64,000 bases of DNA from Aliirhizobium wenxiniae (lineage in GTDB: Bacteria > Pseudomonadota > Alphaproteobacteria > Rhizobiales > Rhizobiaceae): the NCBI RefSeq assembly GCF_014201355.1, contig NZ_JACHEG010000005.1, forward strand, positions 124,001 through 188,000. The letters are read 5' to 3'. Shown here piece by piece: positions 26,475 through 36,268 of the stretch. The position numbers and the translations under genes are program-made. A model generated the notes under the pieces. The model saw only the letters and a program-made list of their open reading frames with translations, was not told where the DNA came from and made no database searches. How positions within the stretch are numbered: the first letter of the stretch is position 1; every line of letters starts with the position of its first letter.

Positions 26475-26913
26475 CGTGTCTTCCTTCTTCGCTTCCGGTT
26501 GGTGTCCGGAAACGTCGGGTCTTTTGCCGGCAAAAACAAGACGCGAAAGCGCGCAAAGCCAAAAAGCACCCGAGGGCGCAACGCGCTGTCGGATGTTGAC
26601 CTCCGGGATCGATTTATACCTCAAGGGGTCCCGGTCGGTGGCTCCAAGTCTTGTAACTTGTCAGCAGATCGCCGGGCTTAAACAGGAAATGGCAGCGAGA
26701 GTCAAGGATTGGAGTCTTTCATTAGGCGTTTGAATCCTTGAATTGGCCAAGATACGAATCCTTGTGACGCTATCGCAAGAGCTCATTTTCAAGGATTCGC
26801 TCCAACTCTGGATGCAGCAACAACCTCGAACTTCGGAAATTCTTCAATCTCCGTCTTTCCAAGGGGGCCGCATTCTCTTGCGATTGGCACGGCGCATCCC
26901 CTAATATTTCGCC
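26475..26913. promoter_or_regulatory. ffh / metallo-hydrolase intergenic region with GANTC cluster
   Basis: This is a 439-bp divergent gap with no supported ORF. It contains five GANTC sites at 26699-26703, 26712-26716, 26732-26736, 26756-26760 and 26794-26798. Four copies of the octamer CAAGGATT or its complement AATCCTTG lie at 26703, 26733, 26757 and 26790, arranged as two opposed pairs. GANTC is the target of CcrM, the cell-cycle DNA methyltransferase of alphaproteobacteria. Confidence 0.65.
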
Positions 26914-27999
26914 ATGAACCGTCGCACATTCTTCAAATGGTCCGGCCTTGCAGCCATCGCGGCACTTGCCGGCGGGGTTACGGCAAGGAGCGCCATGGCT
27001 GGTAACAAGTATTATTCCGGCCCCGTCTCCGATCATTTCGACGGCAAGGCCTTCTTCAATCCGGGGGGCGTGGAGCCGCGCGGCGGGCTGGACCTTTTGC
27101 GCTGGAAGTTCGGCAACGGTAATATCCCGTGGCCCGAAACATTCGTCAGCCCATTTCCGCAAGCCGTGCCGGGGACGCGCATCGATGGTGATCGGGTCGT
27201 GGTGACGATGGTAGGGCATGCCTCGATGCTGATTCAGGTTGCGGGGCTGAACATCCTGACCGATCCGGTCTGGTCCGAACGGACGAGCCCATTCAGTTTT
27301 GCGGGTCCGAAACGGGTGAACCCGCCGGGCATCCGGATGGGTGATCTGCCGCCAATCGATATCGTGCTGGTCACTCACAACCACTACGACCACATGGATC
27401 TCGAAACGCTTTGGGTGCTGCAGGGGCGTGACAAGCCGCATTTCATCACTCCACTTGGCAATGATGCGATCATTCGTTCCCGTGTGGCGGATGCCAGGAT
27501 CACGGTGATGGACTGGGGTGGCCACGAGACGGTCGGCCCCGGCGTGACCTTCCATTGCGAGCCGTGCCACCACTGGTCGGCGCGGGGTCTGGGAGATCGT
27601 CGCCAGGCGCTCTGGGCGGCTTTCGTCTTCGATACGCCGGCAGGAAAAATCTACCATATCGGCGATACCGGTTTTCACGAGGGCCGCAACTACCGGGCTG
27701 TCGGCGAAAAGCATGGGCCGTTCCGGCTCGCCAATCTTCCTTTCGGAGCCTATGAGCCGCGCTGGTTCATGGAGGCGCAACACCAGAACCCGGAAGAGGC
27801 CGTCAAAGGCATGCAACTTTGCGGCGCTTCCTACGTTGCCGGTCATCACTGGGGCACGGTGAAACTGACCGACGAGGGCATAGAGCAGCCGGTAGAGGCG
27901 CTGCATGCGGCGCTCGACGCGCAAAAGATCGCTCGCGAGCGTTTCAGGCCGATGCGGCCAGGTGAAGTTTTCGAGGTTCCGGCTTCACGTCCTGCTTGA
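26914..27999 (+). CDS. MBL-fold metallo-hydrolase, NAPE-PLD/UlaG-like, Tat-exported
   Basis: This 361-residue protein opens with a twin-arginine signal, MNRRTFFKWSGLAAIAALAG, so it is probably exported folded. The metallo-beta-lactamase core shows GHASMLIQ (near 102), the metal motif THNHYDHMD (near 155), a later His in CEPCHHWS, DTGFHEG with the bridging Asp, and a last His in GHHWGTVK. It resembles N-acyl-phosphatidylethanolamine phospholipase D-like hydrolases. The substrate is unknown; a phospholipid-related role is a guess. It is followed 54 bp later by heme oxygenase. Confidence 0.86.
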   Translation: MNRRTFFKWSGLAAIAALAGGVTARSAMAGNKYYSGPVSDHFDGKAFFNPGGVEPRGGLDLLRWKFGNGNIPWPETFVSPFPQAVPGTRIDGDRVVVTMVGHASMLIQVAGLNILTDPVWSERTSPFSFAGPKRVNPPGIRMGDLPPIDIVLVTHNHYDHMDLETLWVLQGRDKPHFITPLGNDAIIRSRVADARITVMDWGGHETVGPGVTFHCEPCHHWSARGLGDRRQALWAAFVFDTPAGKIYHIGDTGFHEGRNYRAVGEKHGPFRLANLPFGAYEPRWFMEAQHQNPEEAVKGMQLCGASYVAGHHWGTVKLTDEGIEQPVEALHAALDAQKIARERFRPMRPGEVFEVPASRPA

Positions 28000-28053
28000 C
28001 TTGTCGCACCTTGATTTGCTTGATGCCGAAAACATGAGTGCATGGGGAAAGTA

Positions 28054-28641
28054 ATGCAGATTGAGCTAGAGCGTCCGACCGAAGAAACCCGTATCCAGCG
28101 ACTGAAGGCTCTGACGACCGGTACCCATGACACGCTGGACAAGCGCATCATGCGCGCCGAGCCGTTTGCTAGCCGCGAGCGTTACGCCCTGTTTCTCGAG
28201 GTGCAGCATCATTTCCATGCGGATGTCGCGCCGCTTTTTGCCGACGAAGATCTCAATCGCCGCCTGCCCGGTCTGGCCGAGCGAAATCGTTACGAGGCCC
28301 TGCGTCAGGATATCGTCGATCTTGGCGGCGCCACGGAAGAACTCAACGCGACGACCGGTCCATTGACGCCGGCTCAGGCGCTCGGCTGGGTCTATGTTGC
28401 GGAAGGCTCCAATCTCGGAGCGGCATTCTTGCGCAAGGAAGCGGCAAAGATCGGGCTGTCGGATGATTTCGGCGCACGCCATCTTGCCGGCCATCCCGAC
28501 GGTCGTGGCCTGCATTGGCGCAATTTCGTCGCCGCCTATAACGACCTGCCGCTGACCGAGGCAGAAGAACTGGAAGCGGCCGAAGGCGCCAAGGCTGCCT
28601 TCCGGCGCGTGCATGCGCTGGTTGACGAAATCTTCGGATAA
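28054..28641 (+). CDS. Biliverdin-producing heme oxygenase
   Basis: This 195-residue helical protein opens heme to biliverdin, releasing Fe and CO. The likely proximal ligand is His25 in TTGTHDTLDKRIM. The distal helix with flexible glycines is LGWVYVAEGSNLGAAFL (near 113-129), as in bacterial BphO/HmuO-type enzymes. ATG 28054 is preferred to an in-frame ATG 12 nt upstream because GGGGAAAG lies before it. No bacteriophytochrome is adjacent, so it may serve iron release or a phytochrome encoded elsewhere. Confidence 0.85.
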   Translation: MQIELERPTEETRIQRLKALTTGTHDTLDKRIMRAEPFASRERYALFLEVQHHFHADVAPLFADEDLNRRLPGLAERNRYEALRQDIVDLGGATEELNATTGPLTPAQALGWVYVAEGSNLGAAFLRKEAAKIGLSDDFGARHLAGHPDGRGLHWRNFVAAYNDLPLTEAEELEAAEGAKAAFRRVHALVDEIFG

Positions 28642-28659
28642 TCGATTCTTGCGCCGCTA

Positions 28660-29331
28660 TCAGCGGCGCGTCGCCACCCAGATGACATGCTTGGCGCCGC
28701 GCTTGCCGTTGGCGCGGGTGTTGACGACTTCGGCCTCATAGCCTGTATCCTTCAGGCGCTTGGTAAAGCCGTAATCCGGGCCGGATGACCAAACGGAGAG
28801 CACACCGCCGGGGCGTAGAGCTTCACGCGCGGCGCGCAGGCCGCGGCCATTATAAAGTGCGTCATTGCTGTCGCGTGTCAGTCCGTCCGGGCCGTTGTCG
28901 ACATCGAGAAGAATAGCATCGAAACTGTTCTTCGATTCGCGGATGAGTTCGCCGACATCGCCCTGGTGGATTTTCGTGCGGGGGTCGTCGAGGCAGCCCT
29001 TAAAGACCTCGGCCATTGGTCCGCGCGCCCATTTCACCACCGCCGGCACCAGTTCGGCAACGGTGACGGTGGCGTCCGGCGGAACGATCGCGAGCGCTGC
29101 ACGGAGCGTGAAGCCCATGCCGAGACCACCGATCAGGATGGACGGCTTTGAGCGGTCCTTGATCTTCTCCCATGAGAGCGTGGCAAGCGCTTCTTCCGAA
29201 CCGCTGAGCCGGCTGTTCATCAACTCGTTCGAACCGAGCATGATGGAGAATTCCTGGCCGCGCTGCTTCAGGCGCAGTTCGCCGCCATCATCCGGTATCT
29301 TTGCGCTGTCCAGTTGAACCCAGGGTAACAT
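28660..29331 (-). CDS. Spermidine-synthase-like methyltransferase-fold protein
   Basis: This 223-residue protein has an N-terminal beta domain (LRLKQRGQEFSIMLGSNELM). A Rossmann fold follows with the nucleotide motif ILIGGLGMGFTLRAAL (near 75-90), VAELVPAVVKWA, and DAILLDVDNGPDGL near 145. The pattern is that of spermine/spermidine synthase relatives, but the usual polyamine-site Asp-rich GGGDGG motif is replaced by GGLGMG. It is therefore probably not an authentic aminopropyltransferase. AGAGG precedes ATG 29331. It is divergent from dapF and convergent with heme oxygenase. Confidence 0.75.
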   Translation of the reverse strand: MLPWVQLDSAKIPDDGGELRLKQRGQEFSIMLGSNELMNSRLSGSEEALATLSWEKIKDRSKPSILIGGLGMGFTLRAALAIVPPDATVTVAELVPAVVKWARGPMAEVFKGCLDDPRTKIHQGDVGELIRESKNSFDAILLDVDNGPDGLTRDSNDALYNGRGLRAAREALRPGGVLSVWSSGPDYGFTKRLKDTGYEAEVVNTRANGKRGAKHVIWVATRR

Positions 29332-29490
29332 CGTGAAGCCTCTTTTTGCGGCTCCCCTAACACGCGTCAGGGCTTTGCGCCAATCTTTAGGCAGATGCGC
29401 CGCCACTGGTAATTTGCAGGACTTTCGGCCATATACGCCTTTAAGAGTGGGCCATTATCGGTTTGAAGGCCCGAAGAGTGGATCAGCATC

Positions 29491-30393
29491 ATGGCAGGAC
29501 AGGTCGAATTCGCGCGCATGAACGGGCTTGGCAACAAGATCCTGGTTGTCGACATGCGTGGCCGCACCGACAAGGTGACACCTGAAGCGGCGATCGCGCT
29601 CGCAGCCGATCCGGCCACCGAGTTCGACCAGATCATGGCAATCCATGATCCCAAGGCTCAAGGCACCGACGCCTGGATCGATATCCTCAACTGTGATGGC
29701 ACCAAGGCTCAGGCCTGCGGCAACGGCACACGCTGCGTGGTGCAGGCGCTGGCCGCCGAGACGGGCCGCAAGACCTTCACCTTCCAGACGGTTGCCGGCA
29801 TCTTGAATGCGCAGGAGCATGAAGACGGCACGATTTCCGTCGACATGGGCAAGCCTGTTTTCGCCTGGGACAAGATCCCGCTGTCTGAAGAATTTTTCGA
29901 CACGAGCCGGATCGAGTTGCAGATCGGCCCGATCGATGCGCCGATCCTGCATTCGCCCTCGGCCATGTCTATGGGCAATCCGCATGCAATCTTCTGGGTC
30001 GACAAGGACCCGATGACCTTTGATCTGGAGCGTTTTGGGCCGATGCTTGAAAACCATCCGATGTTTCCGGAAAAGGCCAATATCACGCTGGCGCAGGTCA
30101 CAAGTGACCGTTCCTTGCGCACCCGCACCTGGGAACGCGGCGCGGGTTTGACGCTTGCCTGCGGTTCGGCTGCCTGTGCCGCCGGTGTCTCTGCCGCCCG
30201 CACGGGTCGCACCGGACGCAAGGTCACGATCGACGTTGCCTCCGCCCCCAGCCGGCAGCCACTCGTCATCGAATGGCGGGAGAACGACCATGTGGTGATG
30301 ACCGGTCCAGCCGAATGGGAGTGGTCGGGCAAGGTCGATCCGGAAACTGGCGCGTTCAGCCGCGATGCGGAACCCGAGGTGAAGGCAAATTGA
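29491..30393 (+). CDS. dapF: Diaminopimelate epimerase
   Basis: This 300-residue cofactor-free epimerase makes meso-DAP for lysine and peptidoglycan. [14 protein letters not shown] is the N-terminal signature. The two catalytic cysteines are present: Cys76 in [11 protein letters not shown] and Cys224 in [11 protein letters not shown]. The domains are duplicated as expected. Its TGA overlaps the TTG start of mtaB, so translation is coupled; dapF-mtaB-ftsY is a conserved rhizobial order. Confidence 0.96.
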   Translation: MAGQVEFARMNGLGNKILVVDMRGRTDKVTPEAAIALAADPATEFDQIMAIHDPKAQGTDAWIDILNCDGTKAQACGNGTRCVVQALAAETGRKTFTFQTVAGILNAQEHEDGTISVDMGKPVFAWDKIPLSEEFFDTSRIELQIGPIDAPILHSPSAMSMGNPHAIFWVDKDPMTFDLERFGPMLENHPMFPEKANITLAQVTSDRSLRTRTWERGAGLTLACGSAACAAGVSAARTGRTGRKVTIDVASAPSRQPLVIEWRENDHVVMTGPAEWEWSGKVDPETGAFSRDAEPEVKAN

Positions 30394-31676
30394 GCGGCGT
30401 CGAGGTCATAACCTTCGGCTGTCGGCTCAACACCTATGAATCGGAAGTGATGCGGGCCGAAGCCGAAAAGGCGGGGCTCAACAATGCCGTGCTGGTCAAT
30501 ACCTGCGCCGTGACCGGCGAGGCGGTGCGGCAGGCGCGGCAGGCGATCCGCCGGGCGCGGAGGGATAATCCGCATGCCCGCATCATCGTCACAGGCTGTG
30601 CGGCGCAGACCGAAAAGCAGACCTTTGCCGACATGCCGGAAGTCGATGCAGTTCTAGGCAACGAGGAGAAGCTGAAAAGCACCTCTTATCGCGGCCTGCC
30701 TGATTTCGGCGTTTCGGCGGAAGAGAAACTCCGCGTCAACGACATCATGAGCGTCAAGGCGACTGCGCCGCAGATGGTCAAGCATATCGACGGGCATGTG
30801 CGCGCCTTCATCCAGGTGCAGAACGGCTGCGACCATCGCTGCACCTTCTGCATCATCCCCTATGGCCGCGGTAATTCCCGCTCGGTGCCGATGGGTGCAG
30901 TGGTGGAGCAGGCACGAAAGCTTACCGAAAGCGGCTATCGCGAGATCGTGCTGACCGGCGTCGATGCCACGAGCTACGGCGCGGATCTTCCCGGCAATCC
31001 GACGCTCGGTTATCTCGCCAAGACGCTGTTGAAACAGGTGCCAGAAATCCTCCGGTTGCGGCTGTCGTCGATCGACAGTATCGAGGCCGACAGTCATCTC
31101 TGGGATCTGATCGCCGACGAACCGCGTTTCATGCCGCATCTGCATTTGTCGCTGCAGCATGGCGACGACATGATCCTGAAGCGGATGAAGCGCCGTCACA
31201 GCCGTGCCGAGGCTCTTGCCTTCGTGGAACAGGCGCGGCGACTGCGGCCGGAAATCGCTTTTGGTGCGGATATGATCGCCGGGTTTCCAACCGAAACGGA
31301 AGAGATGTTCGAGAACGCAGCGACGCTCGCCGAAGAGGCGGGCATCTCCTTCCTGCATGTGTTCCCCTACAGCCCACGCCCCGGCACGCCGGCAGCGCGC
31401 ATGCCGCAGGTCGATCGTGCATTGGTCAAGGAACGTGCCGCGAAGCTTCGCGCCAGGGGCGAGGTGCTGTATCGCGCCCATCTCGACCGGATGGTCGGCA
31501 CCGAGCAGACGGTCATCATCGAAAACAATGGCATGGCGCATACGGAAAACTTTTCGCTGGTTGCAGCGCCTGGACTGGTTCCCCGCGACATTCAGCGCGT
31601 TATGATTACTGGACATAACGGCAAACATCTCGACATGCGGATCGTGGCCGACGCGCCTCATGAGCACGCGGCCTGA
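30390..31676 (+). CDS. mtaB: tRNA t6A37 methylthiotransferase MtaB
   Basis: This 428-residue radical-SAM enzyme converts t6A to ms2t6A at position 37 of ANN-reading tRNAs. The N-terminal UPF0004 domain has [15 protein letters not shown] with the first cluster Cys, then VNTCAVT and VTGCAAQ. The radical-SAM motif CDHRCTFC lies near residue 148. A C-terminal TRAM-like domain has the segment [12 protein letters not shown]. The start is TTG 30390 ([10 protein letters not shown]) with GAGGTG upstream, overlapping the dapF stop; the longer in-frame ATG lies deep inside dapF. Confidence 0.94.
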   Translation: MSGVEVITFGCRLNTYESEVMRAEAEKAGLNNAVLVNTCAVTGEAVRQARQAIRRARRDNPHARIIVTGCAAQTEKQTFADMPEVDAVLGNEEKLKSTSYRGLPDFGVSAEEKLRVNDIMSVKATAPQMVKHIDGHVRAFIQVQNGCDHRCTFCIIPYGRGNSRSVPMGAVVEQARKLTESGYREIVLTGVDATSYGADLPGNPTLGYLAKTLLKQVPEILRLRLSSIDSIEADSHLWDLIADEPRFMPHLHLSLQHGDDMILKRMKRRHSRAEALAFVEQARRLRPEIAFGADMIAGFPTETEEMFENAATLAEEAGISFLHVFPYSPRPGTPAARMPQVDRALVKERAAKLRARGEVLYRAHLDRMVGTEQTVIIENNGMAHTENFSLVAAPGLVPRDIQRVMITGHNGKHLDMRIVADAPHEHAA

Positions 31677-31693
31677 CCGAAACGGATTTTTAC

Positions 31694-33064
31694 ATGGTAA
31701 GCTTCATCAAACGCGTCTTCACCTTCGGCGATAAACCGGTCGAAAAGCCCGTCGAGGAAAAGCCGCCGGTCATCGCGCCAGAGGTTGCTCCCACGGAAAG
31801 CGAAGCCGCCGCCGTGCAGGCGGAGCTTGAGCCCAAGCCGCGTGAGGAAGATCTGCCGGTCGCGCCTGTCGATCCGGTGGCGCCAGCCGAGATGGAAACG
31901 GCCGGCGGGCCGTCGGCGGATTTGGCTGATGAAGCTGATGAAGTGGCAGTTCTCCCTGGCGTCGAGGAGACCTCGGATCTCGGTGTCGTGCCGCTTTCGT
32001 TGCTGGAGGCAGAGGCTGCGGCTGAAACCGATAATGCCGGTCCTTCGGAAACCGCCGACCTCATTCCCGTCCTCCCCAAAGGCTTCTCCACCTCCAAGTC
32101 CGAACCGGACGTCGTGGCGGTCGTGCCCCCCGCGAAGCTCACCTGGTTCCAGCGACTGCGCGCCGGGCTTGCCCGCACCTCGTCGCAGTTGACGGGACAG
32201 ATTGCGGCGCTGTTCACCAAGCGCAAGCTGGATGACGAGACGCTGGAAGACCTCGAAGACCTGTTGATTCAGGCCGATCTCGGCGTCGAGACGGCGATGC
32301 GGATCACGGGCACGCTGTCTGCCGAACGTTACGGCAAGGACGTGACCGGCGAGGATGTGTCGCGCATCATGTCGGCGGAGATCACCAAGGTTCTTTCGCC
32401 CGTCGCCAAGCCGCTGCAGCTCGATCTCAATCACAAGCCGCATGTCATTCTCGTCGTTGGCGTCAACGGTACCGGCAAGACGACCACGATCGGCAAGCTT
32501 GCGGCAAAGCTTTCGGGTTCGGGTCTCAAGGTCATGCTGGCCGCCGGCGATACGTTCCGTGCGGCGGCCATCGAGCAGCTGAAGATCTGGGCGGATCGCA
32601 CCAATTCGGAATTCATCGGCACCAAGCTCGGCGCCGATGCGGCGGGGCTTGCCTATGACGCCTATGTGCAGGCGAAGGAAAAGAAGTCCGACGTGCTGAT
32701 CATCGATACCGCTGGCCGGCTGCAGAACAAGGCCGAGCTGATGGCGGAACTGGAAAAGATCGTGCGCGTGCTCGGCAAGCTCGATCCTGATGCGCCGCAT
32801 ACCGTGTTGCAGACGCTTGATGCAACGACCGGGCAGAATGCAATGAACCAGGTCGAGATCTTCCGCAATGTTGCCGGTGTCAGCGGTCTGATCATGACCA
32901 AGCTCGATGGGACCGCGCGAGGCGGCATCCTGGTCGCGATCGCGGCCAAGCATCGCCTGCCGGTCTATTTCATCGGTGTCGGCGAGGGGATTGATGATCT
33001 CGAACCCTTCGAGGCGAAGGATTTTGCCGAGGCGATTGCGGGGCTGACGCCCGCGCCGCATTGA
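31694..33064 (+). CDS. ftsY: Signal recognition particle receptor FtsY
   Basis: This 456-residue GTPase docks SRP-ribosome complexes at the inner membrane. The N-terminal A region (1-145) is acidic and Pro/Glu-rich with a basic amphipathic start (MVSFIKRVFTF), consistent with membrane contact. The NG domain follows: GVNGTGKTTTIGKLAAKL (near 257), DTFRAAAIEQL, DTAGRLQNKAELM and TKLDGTARGG. It follows mtaB by 17 nt and precedes yciB, probably in one operon. Confidence 0.97.
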   Translation: MVSFIKRVFTFGDKPVEKPVEEKPPVIAPEVAPTESEAAAVQAELEPKPREEDLPVAPVDPVAPAEMETAGGPSADLADEADEVAVLPGVEETSDLGVVPLSLLEAEAAAETDNAGPSETADLIPVLPKGFSTSKSEPDVVAVVPPAKLTWFQRLRAGLARTSSQLTGQIAALFTKRKLDDETLEDLEDLLIQADLGVETAMRITGTLSAERYGKDVTGEDVSRIMSAEITKVLSPVAKPLQLDLNHKPHVILVVGVNGTGKTTTIGKLAAKLSGSGLKVMLAAGDTFRAAAIEQLKIWADRTNSEFIGTKLGADAAGLAYDAYVQAKEKKSDVLIIDTAGRLQNKAELMAELEKIVRVLGKLDPDAPHTVLQTLDATTGQNAMNQVEIFRNVAGVSGLIMTKLDGTARGGILVAIAAKHRLPVYFIGVGEGIDDLEPFEAKDFAEAIAGLTPAPH

Positions 33065-33118
33065 TGACACAGAAAAACGATTTGGCTCCAGATAACGACG
33101 GACAATAAGTTGGGAACC

Positions 33119-33769
33119 ATGCAGACAATCGAAAGCGATGTTACGCCGACCAAGGAAGAGAAGCAGAAACCGGGCCTGAAAATGGCTCTGGAGCTTGGCC
33201 CACTTCTGGTCTTCTTCTTCGGCAATCTGCGCGGGGAATGGCTGGTCGGCAAGTTCCCGGCGCTGTCTGCCATCGGCGGACCGCTGCTGGTGGCAACCGC
33301 GCTTTTCATGGTCGCGACCGTGATTTCGCTGGTCATTTCCAAGATCGTCTTCAAACACCTGCCGGTCATGCCTTTCGTTTCGGGCATTGTGGTGATGATT
33401 TTCGGCGGATTGTCGATCTGGCTGCAGGACGAGACCTTCATCAAGATGAAGCCTACCATCGTCAACACGCTGTTCGGCGTCGTGCTGCTCGGCGGGCTGT
33501 TCTTCGGCAAGTCGTTGCTTGGTTACGTGTTCAATGCCGCGTTCAATCTCGACGCGGAGGGCTGGAAGAAGCTGACCCTGCGCTGGGGAGTTTTCTTCCT
33601 GTTTCTGGCGATACTCAACGAGGTGGTCTGGCGCAATTTCTCCGACGAGGCCTGGGTCAATTTCAAGGTCTGGGGCACGATGCCGATCACCATTCTGTTC
33701 ACGCTGTCACAGATGCCGCTGATCATGCGCCACACCGTGCAAGACACCGTTGCCGAAGGTGACAAGTGA
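33119..33769 (+). CDS. yciB: Septation protein A / YciB family (IspZ)
   Basis: This 216-residue inner-membrane protein has about five to six helices. Family signatures are [13 protein letters not shown] near 28, [20 protein letters not shown] near 103 and [20 protein letters not shown] near 155. Family members are linked to cell-envelope synthesis and septation. ATG 33119 follows GGGA. The stop overlaps the GTG of the next gene by 4 nt (GTGA). Confidence 0.93.
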   Translation: MQTIESDVTPTKEEKQKPGLKMALELGPLLVFFFGNLRGEWLVGKFPALSAIGGPLLVATALFMVATVISLVISKIVFKHLPVMPFVSGIVVMIFGGLSIWLQDETFIKMKPTIVNTLFGVVLLGGLFFGKSLLGYVFNAAFNLDAEGWKKLTLRWGVFFLFLAILNEVVWRNFSDEAWVNFKVWGTMPITILFTLSQMPLIMRHTVQDTVAEGDK

Positions 33770-34353
33770 CGACCGTTACGCCGGAAACCGACGTTTTCTC
33801 CCGACGCTGGCTGATTGCGGCACTCGTCCTGTTTCTTCTGCAGATCACCATTCTCTATTTCATGGGTCGCGTGCCGATCTGCGAATGCGGATATGTGAAG
33901 CTGTTCGAGCCGGGCGTAAATTCGCCGGGGAACTCTCAGCATTTGGCTGACTGGTACACGCCGTCGCATATCATTCACGGCTTTCTGTTTTATGCTTTCG
34001 GCTGGTTTCTTCTGCGTCGCCGTTCGATGTCCGAGCGGCTGGCGCTTGCGGTTTTCATCGAGGCCGCATGGGAGATCGCGGAAAACTCGCCTCTTATCAT
34101 CGATCGTTATCGCAATGCGACGATGGCGCTCGGTTATTCGGGCGACAGCATCCTCAATTCGGCGATGGACACGGTGTTCATGACGCTCGGGTTTCTGTTT
34201 GCCTCCCGCATGCCCGTCTGGCTGACCGTCACGGTCGCAATCGTCTTCGAGCTTTTCACCGGCTGGCTGATCCGTGACAACCTCACGCTCAATGTCCTGA
34301 TGTTGATCTGGCCGATAGATGCGGTCAGGACATGGCAGAGCGCCATCGGTTGA
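33766..34353 (+). CDS. DUF2585 family membrane protein
   Basis: This 195-residue protein has about four to five hydrophobic segments. [14 protein letters not shown] has two closely spaced cysteines. The sequence [19 protein letters not shown] and the later [20 protein letters not shown] are conserved-looking polar stretches between helices. It matches the UPF0314/DUF2585 family of alphaproteobacteria, whose role is unknown. The GTG start overlaps the yciB stop (translational coupling), placing it in the mtaB-ftsY-yciB transcription unit. Confidence 0.88.
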   Translation: MTTVTPETDVFSRRWLIAALVLFLLQITILYFMGRVPICECGYVKLFEPGVNSPGNSQHLADWYTPSHIIHGFLFYAFGWFLLRRRSMSERLALAVFIEAAWEIAENSPLIIDRYRNATMALGYSGDSILNSAMDTVFMTLGFLFASRMPVWLTVTVAIVFELFTGWLIRDNLTLNVLMLIWPIDAVRTWQSAIG

Positions 34354-34465
34354 ACCTGTGCAGAGGTATCTTTTGAAGCCCCGCTGTCGTTGAATTGTTA
34401 ACGTTCTGGGCCTAGGGCTTTTTCATAATCGACAGGATGCATGAAGGCTTTCTGCGCAGGGTCAG

Positions 34466-35647
34466 ATGGAACAGACCGATAATTTCGCCTATCTCTTGCC
34501 GTTCATTTTTCTGGTTTTCGGCAGCATTTTTCTGATCGCCGACCGATGGTCCGATGGCTCAGCGCGTTACTGGGGGCTGGGTCACATCTCGGCGGCGCTC
34601 GGCTTTGCCTTTCCGATCCTTGCCTATGCACTGCCTTTGCCTGCACAGGCAGTGCTCTCGAACGTGTTCTTCTACGCGGCATTTTTTCTCTATGGCCATG
34701 CCATGCTTGTCAGGTTCAGGCGCCCGACATTGTTGCTGCCGCGGCTGCTTTTCACGTTGACGGCGTTTGCGGCCGTCTGCTGGTTTATCCTCGTCGAGGA
34801 AGATCTGAGATCGCAGCTTGCGATCGGCGATTCATCGCTGGCGGTGCTGCTTCTCATTGCGATCTTTTCCGTGTGGCAATTTGCAAAATCGGCGATTGAT
34901 CGTTTGCTCGTGGGCATGGCGTCGATGGTGGTGCTGGAGACTGCCGTCCGTGTGACGGTTCTTCTGCTTTCCACATCTGCCGGCAATTTTGAATCGCTCG
35001 ACCAGTTCTTGTCGTCGGACTATGCCTTCCTAATGCAGATGGCGGCGAGCATTGTCGGCTTCATCATGGCGCTGGCTGTTTTGGGGTCGGTCGTCTCGGA
35101 TGTGGTTATGGGCCATCGTGATGCGGCGTGCCGCGATCCTCTCACCGGGTTGCTCAACCGTCGTGGTTTCGAGCTGGCCCTGCCGGAGGTGAAGGGAGGC
35201 GCATTTCCTGCAGGTGCTGTTATCGTCGGGGATATTGATTACTTCAAACAGGTCAATGATCGCTTCGGCCATGCGGCCGGTGATCATGTCATCATCGGGT
35301 TTGCTCAGATTCTGAGGGCAAACCTCAGAAGTGTCGCGATCGCTCGCTTCGGAGGCGAGGAGTTCGTCAGTTTTCTGCCTGGTATCGGTCGAATGGAAGC
35401 GGCGGATATGGTGGAAAAGGCGAGGTTCGGGTTTGCCGCCATGAGCTGGCAAGACCATGGGGTCGATGGGACGATTACAGCGAGTTTCGGTGTTTCGACC
35501 ACCGCACCCGGAGATCATTCCGTGCATGATGCCCTCGCGCGGGCGGACGCCTGTCTCTATACGGCCAAGAATTCCGGTCGCAACAGGGTCGTGACCGAAG
35601 GGCAACGGCCGCCAGAGGGGCCGCCGCCGCTCAGGATCGTTTCTTAA
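34466..35647 (+). CDS. Membrane-anchored GGDEF protein
   Basis: This 393-residue protein has six or seven N-terminal membrane helices (about 8-215) of the kind found in integral sensor GGDEF proteins. A GGDEF domain follows (about 222-385) with DPLTGLLNRRGFEL, GDIDYFKQVNDRFGHAAGD and FGGEEF. The active-site motif is intact, so c-di-GMP synthesis is expected. No RxxD I-site precedes the motif (LRSV is at that place), so product inhibition is less likely than in the GAF-GGDEF protein at 18.6 kb. It is a single gene, convergent with ccmG. Confidence 0.88.
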   Translation: MEQTDNFAYLLPFIFLVFGSIFLIADRWSDGSARYWGLGHISAALGFAFPILAYALPLPAQAVLSNVFFYAAFFLYGHAMLVRFRRPTLLLPRLLFTLTAFAAVCWFILVEEDLRSQLAIGDSSLAVLLLIAIFSVWQFAKSAIDRLLVGMASMVVLETAVRVTVLLLSTSAGNFESLDQFLSSDYAFLMQMAASIVGFIMALAVLGSVVSDVVMGHRDAACRDPLTGLLNRRGFELALPEVKGGAFPAGAVIVGDIDYFKQVNDRFGHAAGDHVIIGFAQILRANLRSVAIARFGGEEFVSFLPGIGRMEAADMVEKARFGFAAMSWQDHGVDGTITASFGVSTTAPGDHSVHDALARADACLYTAKNSGRNRVVTEGQRPPEGPPPLRIVS

Positions 35648-35656
35648 AGATAAAGT

Positions 35657-36268
35657 TCAGCTCTTGGCTGCGCCCGATGCCTTTTCAATCGCTGGCAGGA
35701 GTTGCTGCGTCAGGCTGCGCTCATCGAAAGGGCCGACCTTCTTGTAGAGGATCGTGCCGTCCGGGCCGACCAGATAGCTTTCCGGAATGCCGTAAACGCC
35801 CCAGTCGATTGCCGCCTTGCCGTTCGGGTCGACGCCGATTGCCTTGTAGGGATTGCCAAGCTCGCCGAGGAAACGCAGGGCGTTGTCGTTGCGGTCCTTG
35901 TAGTTGATGCCGACGATGTTAAGCCGGCTATCGTTCGCAAGCTGCTTCAGGATGGGATGTTCCTGTCGGCAGGGCACGCACCATGAGGCGAAGACGTTGA
36001 CCAGGGTCAGCTTGCCCTTGATGGCGGCATCCGTCAGGGCTGCGGTGTTCGAACCTTCCAGCGGTGGCAACGCAAGCGATGGCGCCGTCTTGCCGATCAG
36101 CGCAGACGGGATAGCGGAAACGTCGAGCCCGTTGACGTCCTGGTCGTAGAGCATCTTTCCGGCGATCGCGGCAAAGCCCAAAAAGACGGCAAGCGGGATC
36201 AGCGCCAGCGCGTAACGGCTGCGATTGCGCTTTGGTTTGAGGTTGGCGTCTTCCGTTCCGGATGTCAT
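35657..36268 (-). CDS. ccmG: Thiol:disulfide interchange protein CcmG (DsbE)
   Basis: This 203-residue membrane-anchored periplasmic thioredoxin reduces apocytochrome c cysteines for heme attachment. There is one N-terminal helix (about 20-40). The thioredoxin fold has VNVFASWCVPCRQEHPI (CVPC near 96) and the cis-Pro segment WGVYGIPESYLVGPDG. Its start overlaps the ccmD stop by 4 nt, so it is the last gene of the ccmBCDG run. Confidence 0.95.
   Translation of the reverse strand: MTSGTEDANLKPKRNRSRYALALIPLAVFLGFAAIAGKMLYDQDVNGLDVSAIPSALIGKTAPSLALPPLEGSNTAALTDAAIKGKLTLVNVFASWCVPCRQEHPILKQLANDSRLNIVGINYKDRNDNALRFLGELGNPYKAIGVDPNGKAAIDWGVYGIPESYLVGPDGTILYKKVGPFDERSLTQQLLPAIEKASGAAKS

Noticed and set aside
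31658..33358. Minus-strand frame of 566 codons opposite ftsY
   Set aside because: It is a shadow of ftsY; low-complexity Arg/His/Gln composition and no motif.
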